Assembly: GCA_024762655.1 (NCBI GenBank)
Contig: JANTHB010000033.1
Span: 1-36,955, forward strand
Direction: 5' to 3'
DNA from: Bacteroidales bacterium
Lineage (GTDB): Bacteria > Bacteroidota > Bacteroidia > Bacteroidales > VadinHA17
DNA length: 36,955 nt
This document shows, one piece after another, positions 15,687 through 25,004 of the stretch. Every line of letters starts with the position of its first letter. Position 1 is the stretch's first letter. The position numbers and the translations under genes are program-made. The notes beneath the pieces were generated by a model, which worked only from the letters and a program-made list of their open reading frames with translations, searched no databases and was not told where the DNA came from.

Positions 15687-16325
15687 ATGGATATATTCAA
15701 CAACGGAAACACCATGGATCCTGAAAAAGGATATGTACGCATTGACCGCTGGAATGATGAGCAAACGGAAAAACTGGCCTTTCATTACGGGGAGATCCTG
15801 AAACTTATCGGAGAAAATGCCGGCAGGGAAGGATTACAGGACACTCCTCTGCGGGTGGCCAAGGCCATACAGTTCCTCACCCAGGGATATAATACGGATC
15901 CTACCAATATTCTCAGGTCGGCCATGTTTGAGGAGGATTATAAAGAAATGGTTATTGTGAAGGATATTGAGGTCTATTCCATGTGTGAACACCACATGAT
16001 ACCGTTTTTCGGAAAAGCACATGTGGCCTATATCCCCGACCGTTATATTACGGGTTTGAGCAAAATCGCAAGGGTGGTAGAAGCTTTTGCACGGAGGCTG
16101 CAGGTACAGGAAAGACTCACCATGCAGATCAGGGATTGCATACAGGACACTCTGAACCCCCTGGGAGTGGCAGTGGTTATTGAAGCTCAGCATCTTTGTA
16201 TGATGATGAGAGGCATACAGAAGCAAAACTCTGTCACAACCACATCCGCCTTCACCGGCGAATTTTTGCATAAACAGGCCACCCGGGATGAATTTGTACA
16301 TCTGATCGGTTCTACGTTGCATTGA
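15687..16325 (+). CDS. folE: GTP cyclohydrolase I
   Basis: A 212-aa type IA GTP cyclohydrolase converting GTP to 7,8-dihydroneopterin triphosphate, the entry to folate, biopterin-like and queuosine pathways. Zinc ligands are C100 and H103 in [15 protein letters not shown], and C171 in [10 protein letters not shown]; the [12 protein letters not shown] segment is the family C-terminus. The start at 15687 is one base after the PTPS/QueD stop codon; an ATG at residue 10 is an alternative and would leave all motifs intact. The one-base spacing implies a single transcript with the enzyme that uses its product. Confidence 0.96.
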   Translation: MDIFNNGNTMDPEKGYVRIDRWNDEQTEKLAFHYGEILKLIGENAGREGLQDTPLRVAKAIQFLTQGYNTDPTNILRSAMFEEDYKEMVIVKDIEVYSMCEHHMIPFFGKAHVAYIPDRYITGLSKIARVVEAFARRLQVQERLTMQIRDCIQDTLNPLGVAVVIEAQHLCMMMRGIQKQNSVTTTSAFTGEFLHKQATRDEFVHLIGSTLH

Positions 16326-16426
16326 TCCCAAACCTGCCACAGAAAACGCTTACATGTATTATCTGTTGGGGACCGGTTATCCCTCCGGCCAAAACAAGGA
16401 TTATTCCGATTGTTCCGGAACTTTAT

Positions 16427-16434
16427 TACTTTTG
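16427..16434 (+). promoter_or_regulatory. -7 box for fabD
   Basis: TACTTTTG matches TAnnTTTG, 31 bp upstream of the fabD ATG. A TTG lies 14 nt upstream, closer than the usual spacing. Confidence 0.45.
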
Positions 16435-16465
16435 CTGACCGATGTAAAACAAAAATTCTGAAGTT

Positions 16466-17356
16466 ATGACTGCATACGTATTTCCCGGCCAGGGGGCACA
16501 ATATCCGGGAATGGGCAAGGACCTTTACGAAAAATACCCGGCCGCCGGAGAGCTTTTTGAAAAAGCCAATGATATTCTTGGTTTCAGGATCACTGAGATC
16601 ATGTTCGGGGGCAGTGAAGAAGATCTGCGACAAACACAGGTAACCCAACCGGCTATTTTCCTCCATTCCGTTGTGCCGGTTCATCTGCTGGGCAATCATT
16701 TTTCCCCGGATGCCGTAGCAGGCCATTCTCTGGGTGAATTTTCAGCCCTGGTGGCCAACGGAACGCTGGCTTTCGAGGACGGTCTGAAGCTGGTTCACAT
16801 GCGGGCTCTTTCCATGCAGAAAGCCTGTGAGCTGGTCCCTTCGACCATGGCTGCTATTCTGGGGCTGGATGATAAGGTTATTGAAGAAGTATGTAAGCAG
16901 ATCGATGATATTGTGGTCCCGGCCAATTACAATTGTCCCGGGCAAGTGGTCATCTCCGGTACCGAGACCGGGGTTTACCGTGCTATGGAAGAGTTGGCGG
17001 AAAAAGGAGCCAAAAGGACGGTAAAGCTTTCTGTGGGCGGAGCTTTTCATTCTTCCCTGATGGAACCGGCTCGCAAAGAGTTGTCTGAGGCGATCGCCAG
17101 CACCTCCTTTAACAAGCCTTTCTGTCCCATCTACCAGAATGTTACGGCCCTGCCCACCACCGACCCGGAAGTGATCAGGCAGAACCTGATCGAACAGCTT
17201 ACCTCTCCTGTACGCTGGACACAGACGGTACAGAACATGATCCATGATGGGATCACCCGTTTCATAGAAGCGGGTCCGGGAAAAGTATTGCAGGGGCTGA
17301 TACGAAAAATAGACCGTACCGTCGAAACAAGCTCTCTTGTCCTGCCGGAGGACTAG
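16466..17356 (+). CDS. fabD: Malonyl CoA-acyl carrier protein transacylase
   Basis: A 296-aa enzyme that moves malonyl from CoA to ACP at the start of fatty acid synthesis. It begins with FPGQGAQYPGMG, has the nucleophile S88 in GHSLGE, R113 in the substrate-binding HMRALSMQ segment and the catalytic H195 in GGAFHSSLM, and ends with the GPGKVLQGLI motif. The length is normal. A -7 box upstream and the 140-bp gap from folE suggest its own promoter. Its TAG stop is interlocked with the stop codon of the convergent PPDK-like gene, so there is no room for a terminator between them. Confidence 0.96.
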   Translation: MTAYVFPGQGAQYPGMGKDLYEKYPAAGELFEKANDILGFRITEIMFGGSEEDLRQTQVTQPAIFLHSVVPVHLLGNHFSPDAVAGHSLGEFSALVANGTLAFEDGLKLVHMRALSMQKACELVPSTMAAILGLDDKVIEEVCKQIDDIVVPANYNCPGQVVISGTETGVYRAMEELAEKGAKRTVKLSVGGAFHSSLMEPARKELSEAIASTSFNKPFCPIYQNVTALPTTDPEVIRQNLIEQLTSPVRWTQTVQNMIHDGITRFIEAGPGKVLQGLIRKIDRTVETSSLVLPED

Positions 17357-20346
17357 GCTTTCGGGAGCATCTGTTCTACTCCCGGTTTCAGCACCACCCC
17401 CGTATTTTTCCGGCCGTCTATTTTAATCACCACAGGCTCTCCGAAACGGATGTGCCGGATATATTTTGTTTCAAAAACCGCCGGCTGTCTGTTCAGATAT
17501 TCCAGATCCAGGTATCCTCTGTTTTCATGCTGGTTTACGGTAAAGTAACCCACCCTGAAAGAGGTAAGGTTCTGGAAGAAGTGCGTTCCCTGGCTCGGGT
17601 CCACCCGGTAGTTTTCCTGGCCGGCTTCCACGATCAGGCGGGCCTGTGATATCTGAGGCCACTTGACAGGTATGCCCAGCCAGGGGTCTGAAGAGCCCCA
17701 GCGTCCCGGCCCGATCAGGATAAAGTTTTTTCCTTCCCGGGCCAACATCCGGTTTCTTTCATCTATCTCTTCTGCAATCTCTTTGCTGCGGGCCGCATCA
17801 AAAACTTCCGGTTTCACATACACAATATCCAGCACATCACGGATCACGCCATTCCCCAGTGCCGAGTCAGAAAATAAAATCGTCTCCTTCTTTTTTACCT
17901 TTCCGATTTCTATTTTTACCATCTGATCATCATCCACGATAGGTCGTATCTGCAGGAAGTAAAACACCCGGGGTTGTCCGGGAGGGGTTTCCATATCTAC
18001 GGCAAATTCGATCTCTATGGGATTTCCCATCTCGCGATGTCCGACAGAAAGCAGCTCGCGAAGGATTTCAGCCAACGGGAACTGCCCGTAATTCAGAATA
18101 TTGGAAAAGGTAATCACTTTCTTCCCTTTTTCAACCGCTCCATCCCTGATCATATGGTTCTCAAAATCATATGTACTCGTCACATATTCAAGGGCGGCAT
18201 CATCCGGTGCTTCACGGATGCTTAGTTTCTTCAGATTCACAGCATCATCGGTAGAAGGCACAAAACTGCCGATATCCATGTCCAGGGCATAAAAACGGTT
18301 TTGGGTTTCTTTCAGGGAGGTATCCGTAGAAGAGAGTTGAAGGATTTTTTTTGGATATTTAGGGGAAAAACGCAATGATTTTTCACCATCCACCACCAGT
18401 TTTCCCAGGCCGAAAGCCACATTGGCGATTCCGTCTGACGGTTTCTCAGGAGGTATCGGATAAAAATTAATGGAGCGGGCCACCCCGGAAAAAGTAGGAT
18501 AAAACAGGTTTCCATGCGGACGCCCACATACTTCCTGCAGGACGATCCCCATTTTTTCCTCGTCGATCACATTCGAGGTAGCATCCATGTATGCTTTACT
18601 GTTTCTGAAATATACGGAGGCATACACCTGTTTGATGGCTGTATTCATAGCTTCGAGCATCTTTTTCTTATCTTCCGTACCAGGAATCATATAGGTGGAA
18701 TATATCCCTGCAAAGGGCTGATAGTGGGAGTCTTCCAGTTTACTTGACGAACGGACGGCTATGGGGTTACGGGCTATCTCAAGAAAAGCTTTCAGATCCT
18801 GCTGTAATGAATCCGGCAGGCGGGCATCCACGAACTTTCTCAGGACTTCCTCATCCTCAGCGTCGGAGAGCGCGATTTTATATAAGTCGTTGTTTTCCAT
18901 GAACGCATCAAAAATATCCGTCGCAATCACCACTGTCCGGGGGATGGTGATCTGAACTCCATCGAATTTATTAAACAGGCGATTATTCTTTATCATGGTA
19001 TTCACGAATGCCAGTCCGCGGGCTTTTCCTCCGATAGAACCTTCTCCTATGCGGGAAAAAGTCACATACTCATCATAGGTTTCCGGGTTAAATTTGGCAA
19101 TAACCCCCCTACCCTTTCCACGGCGATAGCTGGAGATGGCCACATAAACGAACTTCCTCAGATCATCCATTGTATCGAAGTCTTCAGGACGGAGGTATTT
19201 GAACATCTGGGCCAATGGGAATAGAGCACGCGCATTCAACCACCTGGAAAAATGATTCTTTCCGGTATGGTATTTCAGGGATTTATCGGGGATGGTCATC
19301 AATTTCTGCTGAAACCGCTGCAGATCAGCCGCCCTGTCAATCTCTTCCCCTGTATCAGGATCGCGGAAGATAAAAGGACCGAATGCAAAGTTCTCCATGA
19401 TAAACTGTTTCAGTTCACCAGGCAATGTTTTGGAATATTTGTGGATAAATCCGGCCTCCATTTTCCGGGTTTTTTCCGCCAGTTGTTTATCGGAAGATTG
19501 CAGCAAAAAAGGCATATGCTTGTCAAATGCCCGCACATAGTCCAGCAACTTAAAACCGGCTTCCGGATCTTTAACCCCCTGATTCTTAAAACTAACATCT
19601 GAAATAATGCCGAGGATATTGTATTTGTATTTATCAAAAAGCGTTCTGGCATCTTCCAGATTGGTTGCCAGCAGGACTTTAGGACGACCTCTCATGCGCA
19701 ACATCTTCTGGTGCTCATTCAGGCCTTCCATCTGAAATTCTTTGGATTGACGAAGTATGATCCGGTAGAGGTTTGGCAGATAAGAGGAGATGAATCTGAT
19801 AGAATCTTCTACAAAGAGGATTGCCTGCACTCCTGTTTTCAGGATATCGTCCTCGGCATTCATTTTGTCCTCAATCAGTTTTATTATAGCCAGCAGAATA
19901 TCGGCATTGCCCAGCCAGCTGAAGACATAATCTATGGCTGACAGATCTTCCTCCTCAATTTTTTTGGAGACCTCCCTTGTAAAATAGGTAAGTACTACAA
20001 TGGGAATATCCGGTTTAATATTTTTCATCTCCCGGGCCAGGGTAAAAGCGTCCTTATTTCCTACCCTGAGCGCAGAAATAACCAGGTCAACCGGTTCGTT
20101 CCGGAGAATTGAAAAACCTTTTTCCGGGGTATCCGCCTGAATAACCACCGGTGGATAGCGCAGATTCAGAGAAACATACTCATTAAAGATCTGCTCTTCA
20201 ATGCGTCCGTCTTCTTCGAGGATGAAAGCATCATAATGACTGCAAACCAATAATACCCGGTGGATACGCTTCTGCATCAGTTTGCTGAAGGAGGTATCCG
20301 TAAAATCATAATTCAGTTTATCCCAGTTCAGTCGGTTAATTTCCAT
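17353..20346 (-). CDS. Tandem-receiver/PPDK-type ATP-grasp fusion protein (short paralogue)
   Basis: A 997-aa multidomain protein. Residues 29-162 form a receiver-like domain in which the phospho-acceptor Asp is replaced (VDLVISALRVG). Residues 174-318 form a second receiver with an acidic pair (E180 D181), acceptor D250 (IISDVSF), S284 and K303 retained, plus an insert after the first helix. Residues 430-805 match the ATP-binding domain of pyruvate phosphate dikinase/PEP synthase (SIGGKARGLAFVN, AVRSSSKLEDSHYQPFAGIYSTY, ending LQIRPIV). The C-terminus (820-990) holds ILIGPGRWGSSDPWLGIPV. The swivelling phosphohistidine and PEP-binding TIM-barrel domains are absent, so it is not an ordinary PEP synthase. 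It lies 21 bp after its paralogue and shares a stop tetranucleotide with fabD. The reaction is unknown. Confidence 0.8.
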   Translation of the reverse strand: MEINRLNWDKLNYDFTDTSFSKLMQKRIHRVLLVCSHYDAFILEEDGRIEEQIFNEYVSLNLRYPPVVIQADTPEKGFSILRNEPVDLVISALRVGNKDAFTLAREMKNIKPDIPIVVLTYFTREVSKKIEEEDLSAIDYVFSWLGNADILLAIIKLIEDKMNAEDDILKTGVQAILFVEDSIRFISSYLPNLYRIILRQSKEFQMEGLNEHQKMLRMRGRPKVLLATNLEDARTLFDKYKYNILGIISDVSFKNQGVKDPEAGFKLLDYVRAFDKHMPFLLQSSDKQLAEKTRKMEAGFIHKYSKTLPGELKQFIMENFAFGPFIFRDPDTGEEIDRAADLQRFQQKLMTIPDKSLKYHTGKNHFSRWLNARALFPLAQMFKYLRPEDFDTMDDLRKFVYVAISSYRRGKGRGVIAKFNPETYDEYVTFSRIGEGSIGGKARGLAFVNTMIKNNRLFNKFDGVQITIPRTVVIATDIFDAFMENNDLYKIALSDAEDEEVLRKFVDARLPDSLQQDLKAFLEIARNPIAVRSSSKLEDSHYQPFAGIYSTYMIPGTEDKKKMLEAMNTAIKQVYASVYFRNSKAYMDATSNVIDEEKMGIVLQEVCGRPHGNLFYPTFSGVARSINFYPIPPEKPSDGIANVAFGLGKLVVDGEKSLRFSPKYPKKILQLSSTDTSLKETQNRFYALDMDIGSFVPSTDDAVNLKKLSIREAPDDAALEYVTSTYDFENHMIRDGAVEKGKKVITFSNILNYGQFPLAEILRELLSVGHREMGNPIEIEFAVDMETPPGQPRVFYFLQIRPIVDDDQMVKIEIGKVKKKETILFSDSALGNGVIRDVLDIVYVKPEVFDAARSKEIAEEIDERNRMLAREGKNFILIGPGRWGSSDPWLGIPVKWPQISQARLIVEAGQENYRVDPSQGTHFFQNLTSFRVGYFTVNQHENRGYLDLEYLNRQPAVFETKYIRHIRFGEPVVIKIDGRKNTGVVLKPGVEQMLPKA

Positions 20347-20367
20347 GTGTTTGCATTTCAGGTAATA

Positions 20368-23300
20368 CTATCCTTTATTCCCATTGTTCTGGAAGAGGAT
20401 TGCAGAAGCTCTTTTTTTCCCGTTCATGTAGATTTTCAAAGGTTTTCCGAACCGGATATGCCTGCAATATTTTGTTTTGTTCACTTCTTTTTGCTTTTTC
20501 AGGATATCCCAGCGGATCACATCCTCGGGGATATAATGCTGAATGGAGAAATAACCGACATTCATGGAAGTGACATTATGAAAAAAATGCGATCCGAGGG
20601 AAGCATCCAGCGGGAAGTCCTCCAGGCTGGTTTCCACGATCACCTTGGCATGGGATATCTGTGGCCAGATCACAGGGATTCCGATAAAAGGATCGCGTGT
20701 TCCCCAGCGTCCCGGTCCTATCAGGACATAATACCGGTGTTCCTTTATCATTTCGTCATTCAGGGCAGCGATTTCATCCGCTATAGTGCGCGTGCCGGTA
20801 TTCTCAAAAGTATCCGGATCGATATAGATCACATCGGTTATGGTATCTATCTTCCCGTTTCCCATACTGTGGGTGCTGTACAATAAGAGTTTAGATTTGT
20901 CCAGGGTATCAAAATCTATTTTAAAATCCAGTTCTGCGCTAACCAGGGGTTTTATCTGCAAAACATAAAAAGAAGCTTTGCCGTCTTCATCTTTCTTCAG
21001 ATCCACGGCATACTCAATCTCCACCAGTGATCCCAGGGCTTCCTTAAACAGGTCTAAGGTAAAATCAATGGTTCTGGCCAGGGGGATATAATCATATTTC
21101 AGAATATTGGCAAAGTTCACCACGCGGGGGCCCGGCACCTCCAGTCCGGGCTCCAGCCTGTCGTTATTGGCATCATAAACCGACACACAATGTTTCAGGG
21201 TTCCGTCTTTCTCGGCCTGGTCGAGGGGAAGCCTGGCCAGACCGGCTTCTTCGCCCTCCAGCAGGTTCAGGTCATCTTTTCTCAGGTCCACAGCAAAGAA
21301 TTCCGTCTGGGAATTTTTTATCAGATATTTGGGAGTATATATTTCATTTTTGGGATAACGAGGCGAGAAACGATAGGTTTTTTCGCCGGTCATTACATAC
21401 TGACCCAGGCCGATTGCAGCCAGGGCAAAACCTTCTTCGGGTTTCATGTGGGCTACGGGGTAGTAGTTATAGGACTGAGCGGTACCGCTGATGTGAGGAT
21501 AGTAAAAATCACCATGAACGGAGCCCACCACCTCCTGGATGACCACCGCCATTTTCTCTTCATCAATCTTATAATCAATGGCTTCAAAATATCTCCGGGC
21601 CTGCGGAGAGTAAATGGAGGCAAAAACCAGTTTTATCGCATCTTCCGTTTGTCTGAGGCAGACTTCCAGATCGGGGTGGGTATTGGGCAAAATATAGGTT
21701 CCGAAGATTCCCGAAAAAGGCTGTGTCAAAGAATCTTCCAGGAGACTGGATGAGCGGACCGCCAATGGATTCCTGATTTTCTGCAACAGGATCCTTAATT
21801 TCTTCTCCAGTTCGTCCGTCAGCGTACCTTCCAGAAATTTTTCCTGTAACCTGAGGTAATCTTCCCCTGAAAAAACCAATTCTCTCAATTGGTTTCTTTC
21901 CATGAACAAGTCAAATTCATCCGTCCCGATAATAGAAGTTCTCGGAATGCGCATATTGATCCCGGCAACCAATTCGGACAGGCCGAATTTATAAATCAGC
22001 GTATTGGTGAAAGTAAGTCCTCTGCCTTTTCCTCCCAACGAACCGGAGGAGAGGCTGACGATATTGGTTTCGTCGAGCACCGCCTGTTCGGAGAAAGGCA
22101 CTATTTTTCCTTTGTCCTGCTCTCTCCTGCGTTGACGGACCGTATTGATTAAAAATTCCCTCAGCTCCTTTATGCTTCTGAAATCCGACACTTTCAACGG
22201 ATTAATTAGTTTGGCTATCATAGTTTCTCCCCTTGCCATAAGCCAAAGAGAGAAATGATTCTTCATAGAATGATATGCCAGTGAATCTTCCGGGATGGTT
22301 TTCAGATAATCTTCAAACTCTGCCATAGAGCGGGCCACTGCAATTTCTTTTCCATCCTTATCCCGGTAGACGAAATGTCCGAATCCAAGATAGTAATTAA
22401 TAAAATGACGAAGATCCTGAAAAAGGGTAGCGGAATTTTTATCAATAAAATTTGCATTTAATTCGGCAGCCAGTTTTTCATTGATTGTTTCATAGGACTG
22501 AAGGATCAGGGGAAGGTTCGGCAAAAACTTCCGGATATATTTCAACAGCTCATATCCTGCCCGGCTGTACATCCGGCCCTCTTTCGGAAAGCGTGCATCC
22601 GAGATGACACCCAGGAGATAATCTTTGTATTTTCTGATCACCTCGATGGCCTCCTCATAGGTGGTAGCCAGCACCACCTTGGGTCTGGCACGCAACTTCA
22701 GCACTTTATACCGGTCGTCAATGCCTACATCTTCGATCAGATTCCGCGTTTGTTCAAGAATCGTGGTATAAAGCACAGGCAAATAACGTGAAAAATACTT
22801 GGTATTGTCTTCCACCAGTAAGATCACCCGGGTATAAGCTATACGGGTGTCATTATCAGCATTTACCCAGTCTTCCAGAAGCTTCACCATGGCAAAGAAC
22901 ACTTTTGAATCGCCGTTCCACACAAAAAAGTGATCATGAGGTTCGAGTTTCCGGAGTTCATGCCGTATCAGGGGGATATCATTGTTGTTATTCAGCAACA
23001 AGTAGGTAGGCAGATAAGGATGGGCTTTTTTTATCTTACGGTACAGACGGATCGGGGATTTCTTATCTGCACCGATCATGATAATGATCTGATCAAAATG
23101 CTTTGATTTCATCCTTTTGAGTGCCTCCTCGCCGGAGGATACCGCTGTTATCCTGGGTATGGAGGTAAGGTTAAGCTGATGGTACTCTCCCAGAATATGA
23201 TCCGTAAACTGACCTTCTCCTTCAATACTGTAAGCATCATACAGGCTTGCTACCAGCAGAATCTCCTTTACCTTAAAAGGCATGAGATCATGGAAGAGAT

Positions 23301-23835
23301 CTCTGTCGGCATTATGCTTGTCCAGAAACAACTGCAGTAACTTCCTGCTTGTCAACCGTGTAACTCCGGAAGACAATACTTCCTTGCTGGTCTCATCCTG
23401 CTCAAAAACAGCCTTGCTTCTAATACGGTCTATATAATCGGTAAGAATGCGCCCAATGTCACGAATAAGTATTTTGTCGTCTCTGAGCATCAGCTCGATA
23501 TCTTCATTAACGGGAAAATAGTCTTTGGAATAATAAATGGTAATATCCCCTTTCCCCCCATCCAGGGTATTAATCTCTTCGGTTATAAAAAGGCCGGATA
23601 TCTGAAAATCGGGGGAAAGGAATTTTCTGTTCTGACAACTGATACGTACATTCGTGGCATTGGGGATTACGGCATGCCGTTTTATCAGAAAGATAAGCTG
23701 GTCTATCACGTCGTCCAGCGGTTTGTTCTGCCGGATTATTTCCGAGGCTTCACTGATATAGGCCAGTTCCCTGAAGCTTTTGTTTTTATCTTCCAGGGCT
23801 CTTTGATACGGATCGTTCAAAGGTTTGTTTTTCAT
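20368..23835 (-). CDS. GAF-like/tandem-receiver/PPDK-type ATP-grasp fusion protein (long paralogue)
   Basis: A 1155-aa protein from the ATG at 23835. Domains: helical and GAF-like region (20-137, a pattern seen in histidine-kinase input modules), degenerate receiver (188-325, FDQIIIMIGADK without acceptor Asp), intact receiver (336-482, E342 D343, acceptor D413 in VISDARF, S447, K466), PPDK-type ATP-grasp (590-965, SLGGKGRGLTFTN, AVRSSSLLEDSLTQPFSGIFGTY, closing LQIKPLV), and a C-terminal domain with VLIGPGRWGTRDPFIGIPV. The ORF-track start at 23925 is rejected because its first 30 codons cover the korB terminator. A near-consensus -7 (TATCTTTA, 23866-23859) lies 24 bp upstream. It leads a two-gene operon with its shorter paralogue, which lacks the GAF-like part. 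Function unrecognised; phospho-signal-controlled ATP-dependent phosphotransfer is a hypothesis. Confidence 0.8.
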   Translation of the reverse strand: MKNKPLNDPYQRALEDKNKSFRELAYISEASEIIRQNKPLDDVIDQLIFLIKRHAVIPNATNVRISCQNRKFLSPDFQISGLFITEEINTLDGGKGDITIYYSKDYFPVNEDIELMLRDDKILIRDIGRILTDYIDRIRSKAVFEQDETSKEVLSSGVTRLTSRKLLQLFLDKHNADRDLFHDLMPFKVKEILLVASLYDAYSIEGEGQFTDHILGEYHQLNLTSIPRITAVSSGEEALKRMKSKHFDQIIIMIGADKKSPIRLYRKIKKAHPYLPTYLLLNNNNDIPLIRHELRKLEPHDHFFVWNGDSKVFFAMVKLLEDWVNADNDTRIAYTRVILLVEDNTKYFSRYLPVLYTTILEQTRNLIEDVGIDDRYKVLKLRARPKVVLATTYEEAIEVIRKYKDYLLGVISDARFPKEGRMYSRAGYELLKYIRKFLPNLPLILQSYETINEKLAAELNANFIDKNSATLFQDLRHFINYYLGFGHFVYRDKDGKEIAVARSMAEFEDYLKTIPEDSLAYHSMKNHFSLWLMARGETMIAKLINPLKVSDFRSIKELREFLINTVRQRRREQDKGKIVPFSEQAVLDETNIVSLSSGSLGGKGRGLTFTNTLIYKFGLSELVAGINMRIPRTSIIGTDEFDLFMERNQLRELVFSGEDYLRLQEKFLEGTLTDELEKKLRILLQKIRNPLAVRSSSLLEDSLTQPFSGIFGTYILPNTHPDLEVCLRQTEDAIKLVFASIYSPQARRYFEAIDYKIDEEKMAVVIQEVVGSVHGDFYYPHISGTAQSYNYYPVAHMKPEEGFALAAIGLGQYVMTGEKTYRFSPRYPKNEIYTPKYLIKNSQTEFFAVDLRKDDLNLLEGEEAGLARLPLDQAEKDGTLKHCVSVYDANNDRLEPGLEVPGPRVVNFANILKYDYIPLARTIDFTLDLFKEALGSLVEIEYAVDLKKDEDGKASFYVLQIKPLVSAELDFKIDFDTLDKSKLLLYSTHSMGNGKIDTITDVIYIDPDTFENTGTRTIADEIAALNDEMIKEHRYYVLIGPGRWGTRDPFIGIPVIWPQISHAKVIVETSLEDFPLDASLGSHFFHNVTSMNVGYFSIQHYIPEDVIRWDILKKQKEVNKTKYCRHIRFGKPLKIYMNGKKRASAILFQNNGNKG

Positions 23836-23901
23836 AAGTTGCTGCTTGATATCGTAAGTAAAGATAAGGCTTTCATAATAAAAAGCAGAAAGACACGGGG
23901 C

Positions 23902-23933
23902 AAAAAAAATCCCGACATTTGACAATGCCGGGA
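23902..23933 (-). terminator. Intrinsic terminator after korB
   Basis: On the minus strand a stem of TCCCG and CATT paired with AATG and CGGGA (one internal mismatch, 4-nt loop) is followed by eight Ts. It begins about 34 bp after the korB stop and separates the kor genes from the PPDK-like operon. Confidence 0.85.
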
Positions 23934-23966
23934 ATTTGTGATTTCATAATATATTCAGCAGGTAAA

Positions 23967-25001
23967 TTATTTCACTTCCCAGGTATTTCCACTGGTTAAC
24001 AGGTCGTCCATTTTTTTGATGGGGGAAGATTCTTTCACTTTTCCGATCTGGGCATGCACTGCCATATCATAAGTCGGGGCTGCGACATTCCGGATAATTC
24101 CCAAGGCCACGGGATAATTTGGCCAGCGCATGTTAACCAGCATCATGTGCAGGCCGGGATTGTTTTCGGTACTGTTATGTACCAGAATATCTTTTTCGGT
24201 GATTCCGTTTTCCCCGATCTTTACCACTTTTAGTTTCATATGTTCCCGGTCGAGGATCAATCCTTTGTCCCGTTCTTTTCCGAAGATCATGGGCTCACCG
24301 TCGCGGAGGATAATCTGCCGGTCTTCTTTGTGTTCACGGTCTGTAATATCGGCATAGGCTCCGTTATTATAGATCACACAATTCTGTAAAACCTCCACCA
24401 CAGACGTCCCTTCGTGTCGGGCAGCTTCGGTAAAAATCTCCGTAGAGAGTTTAATGTTGCCGTCTATGGTCCTGGCAAAAAATTTACCTTTGGCGCCAAT
24501 GACCAGTTCTCCCGGATTAAAAGGAGGCTCGACGGTGCCGTAGGGAGAAGTTTTGGTAATCTGGCCTTTTACGGAGGTAGGAGAGTATTGACCTTTGGTC
24601 AGTCCGTAAATGCGGTTATTAAACAGCAGAAGATTAATATCCACATTTCTTCTGGCGACATGTATAAGATGATTTCCTCCGATCGCCAGAGAATCTCCGT
24701 CACCGGTGATGGTCCAGACCGAGAGTTCGGGGTTAGCCACTTTAACGCCTGTTGAGATAGCGGCGGCACGTCCATGGATCCCGTGAAAACCATACGTCGC
24801 CATATAGTAAGGGAATCTTGAAGAACAGCCTATTCCAGAGATAACGGCATATTTTTCCTTTTTTATCCCCAGCTGGCTCATGGCCCTTTGCACACTGTTA
24901 AGGATGGCATGATCGCCGCAACCCGGGCACCATCTAACTTCCTGATCGCTTTTAAAGTCTTTAGGTGTATATACCACCTCTTGTGATGTTTCTTTAGACA
25001 T
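23967..25001 (-). CDS. 2-oxoacid:ferredoxin oxidoreductase, beta subunit
   Basis: A 344-aa thiamine-diphosphate-binding subunit of a two-subunit 2-oxoacid:ferredoxin oxidoreductase (KorB/OforB type). RWCPGCGDHAIL holds C25 and C28; C59 (GIGCSSRFPYY) and C208 (LQNCVIY) complete the likely 4Fe-4S set; the spacing resembles the archaeal two-subunit enzymes. TPP-Mg binding is shown by ITGDGDSLAIGG followed by NNRIYGLTKGQ. It releases CO2 from a 2-oxoacid and passes electrons to ferredoxin, or runs in reverse. The 2-oxoglutarate name is likely by similarity but pyruvate cannot be ruled out. A strong Shine-Dalgarno, AAGGAGGG, spans the end of korA four bases before it. Confidence 0.92.
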   Translation of the reverse strand: MSKETSQEVVYTPKDFKSDQEVRWCPGCGDHAILNSVQRAMSQLGIKKEKYAVISGIGCSSRFPYYMATYGFHGIHGRAAAISTGVKVANPELSVWTITGDGDSLAIGGNHLIHVARRNVDINLLLFNNRIYGLTKGQYSPTSVKGQITKTSPYGTVEPPFNPGELVIGAKGKFFARTIDGNIKLSTEIFTEAARHEGTSVVEVLQNCVIYNNGAYADITDREHKEDRQIILRDGEPMIFGKERDKGLILDREHMKLKVVKIGENGITEKDILVHNSTENNPGLHMMLVNMRWPNYPVALGIIRNVAAPTYDMAVHAQIGKVKESSPIKKMDDLLTSGNTWEVK

Positions 25002-25004
25002 ATC

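Noticed and set aside
17353-23835. Annotation of the two large proteins as phosphoenolpyruvate synthase
   Set aside because: Only the ATP-binding domain resembles PEP synthase; the phosphohistidine and PEP-binding domains are not seen, so the enzyme name would mislead.
23836-23925. N-terminal extension of the long PPDK-like protein
   Set aside because: The extra 30 codons overlap the korB terminator and read poorly; the ATG at 23835 starts a plausible protein.
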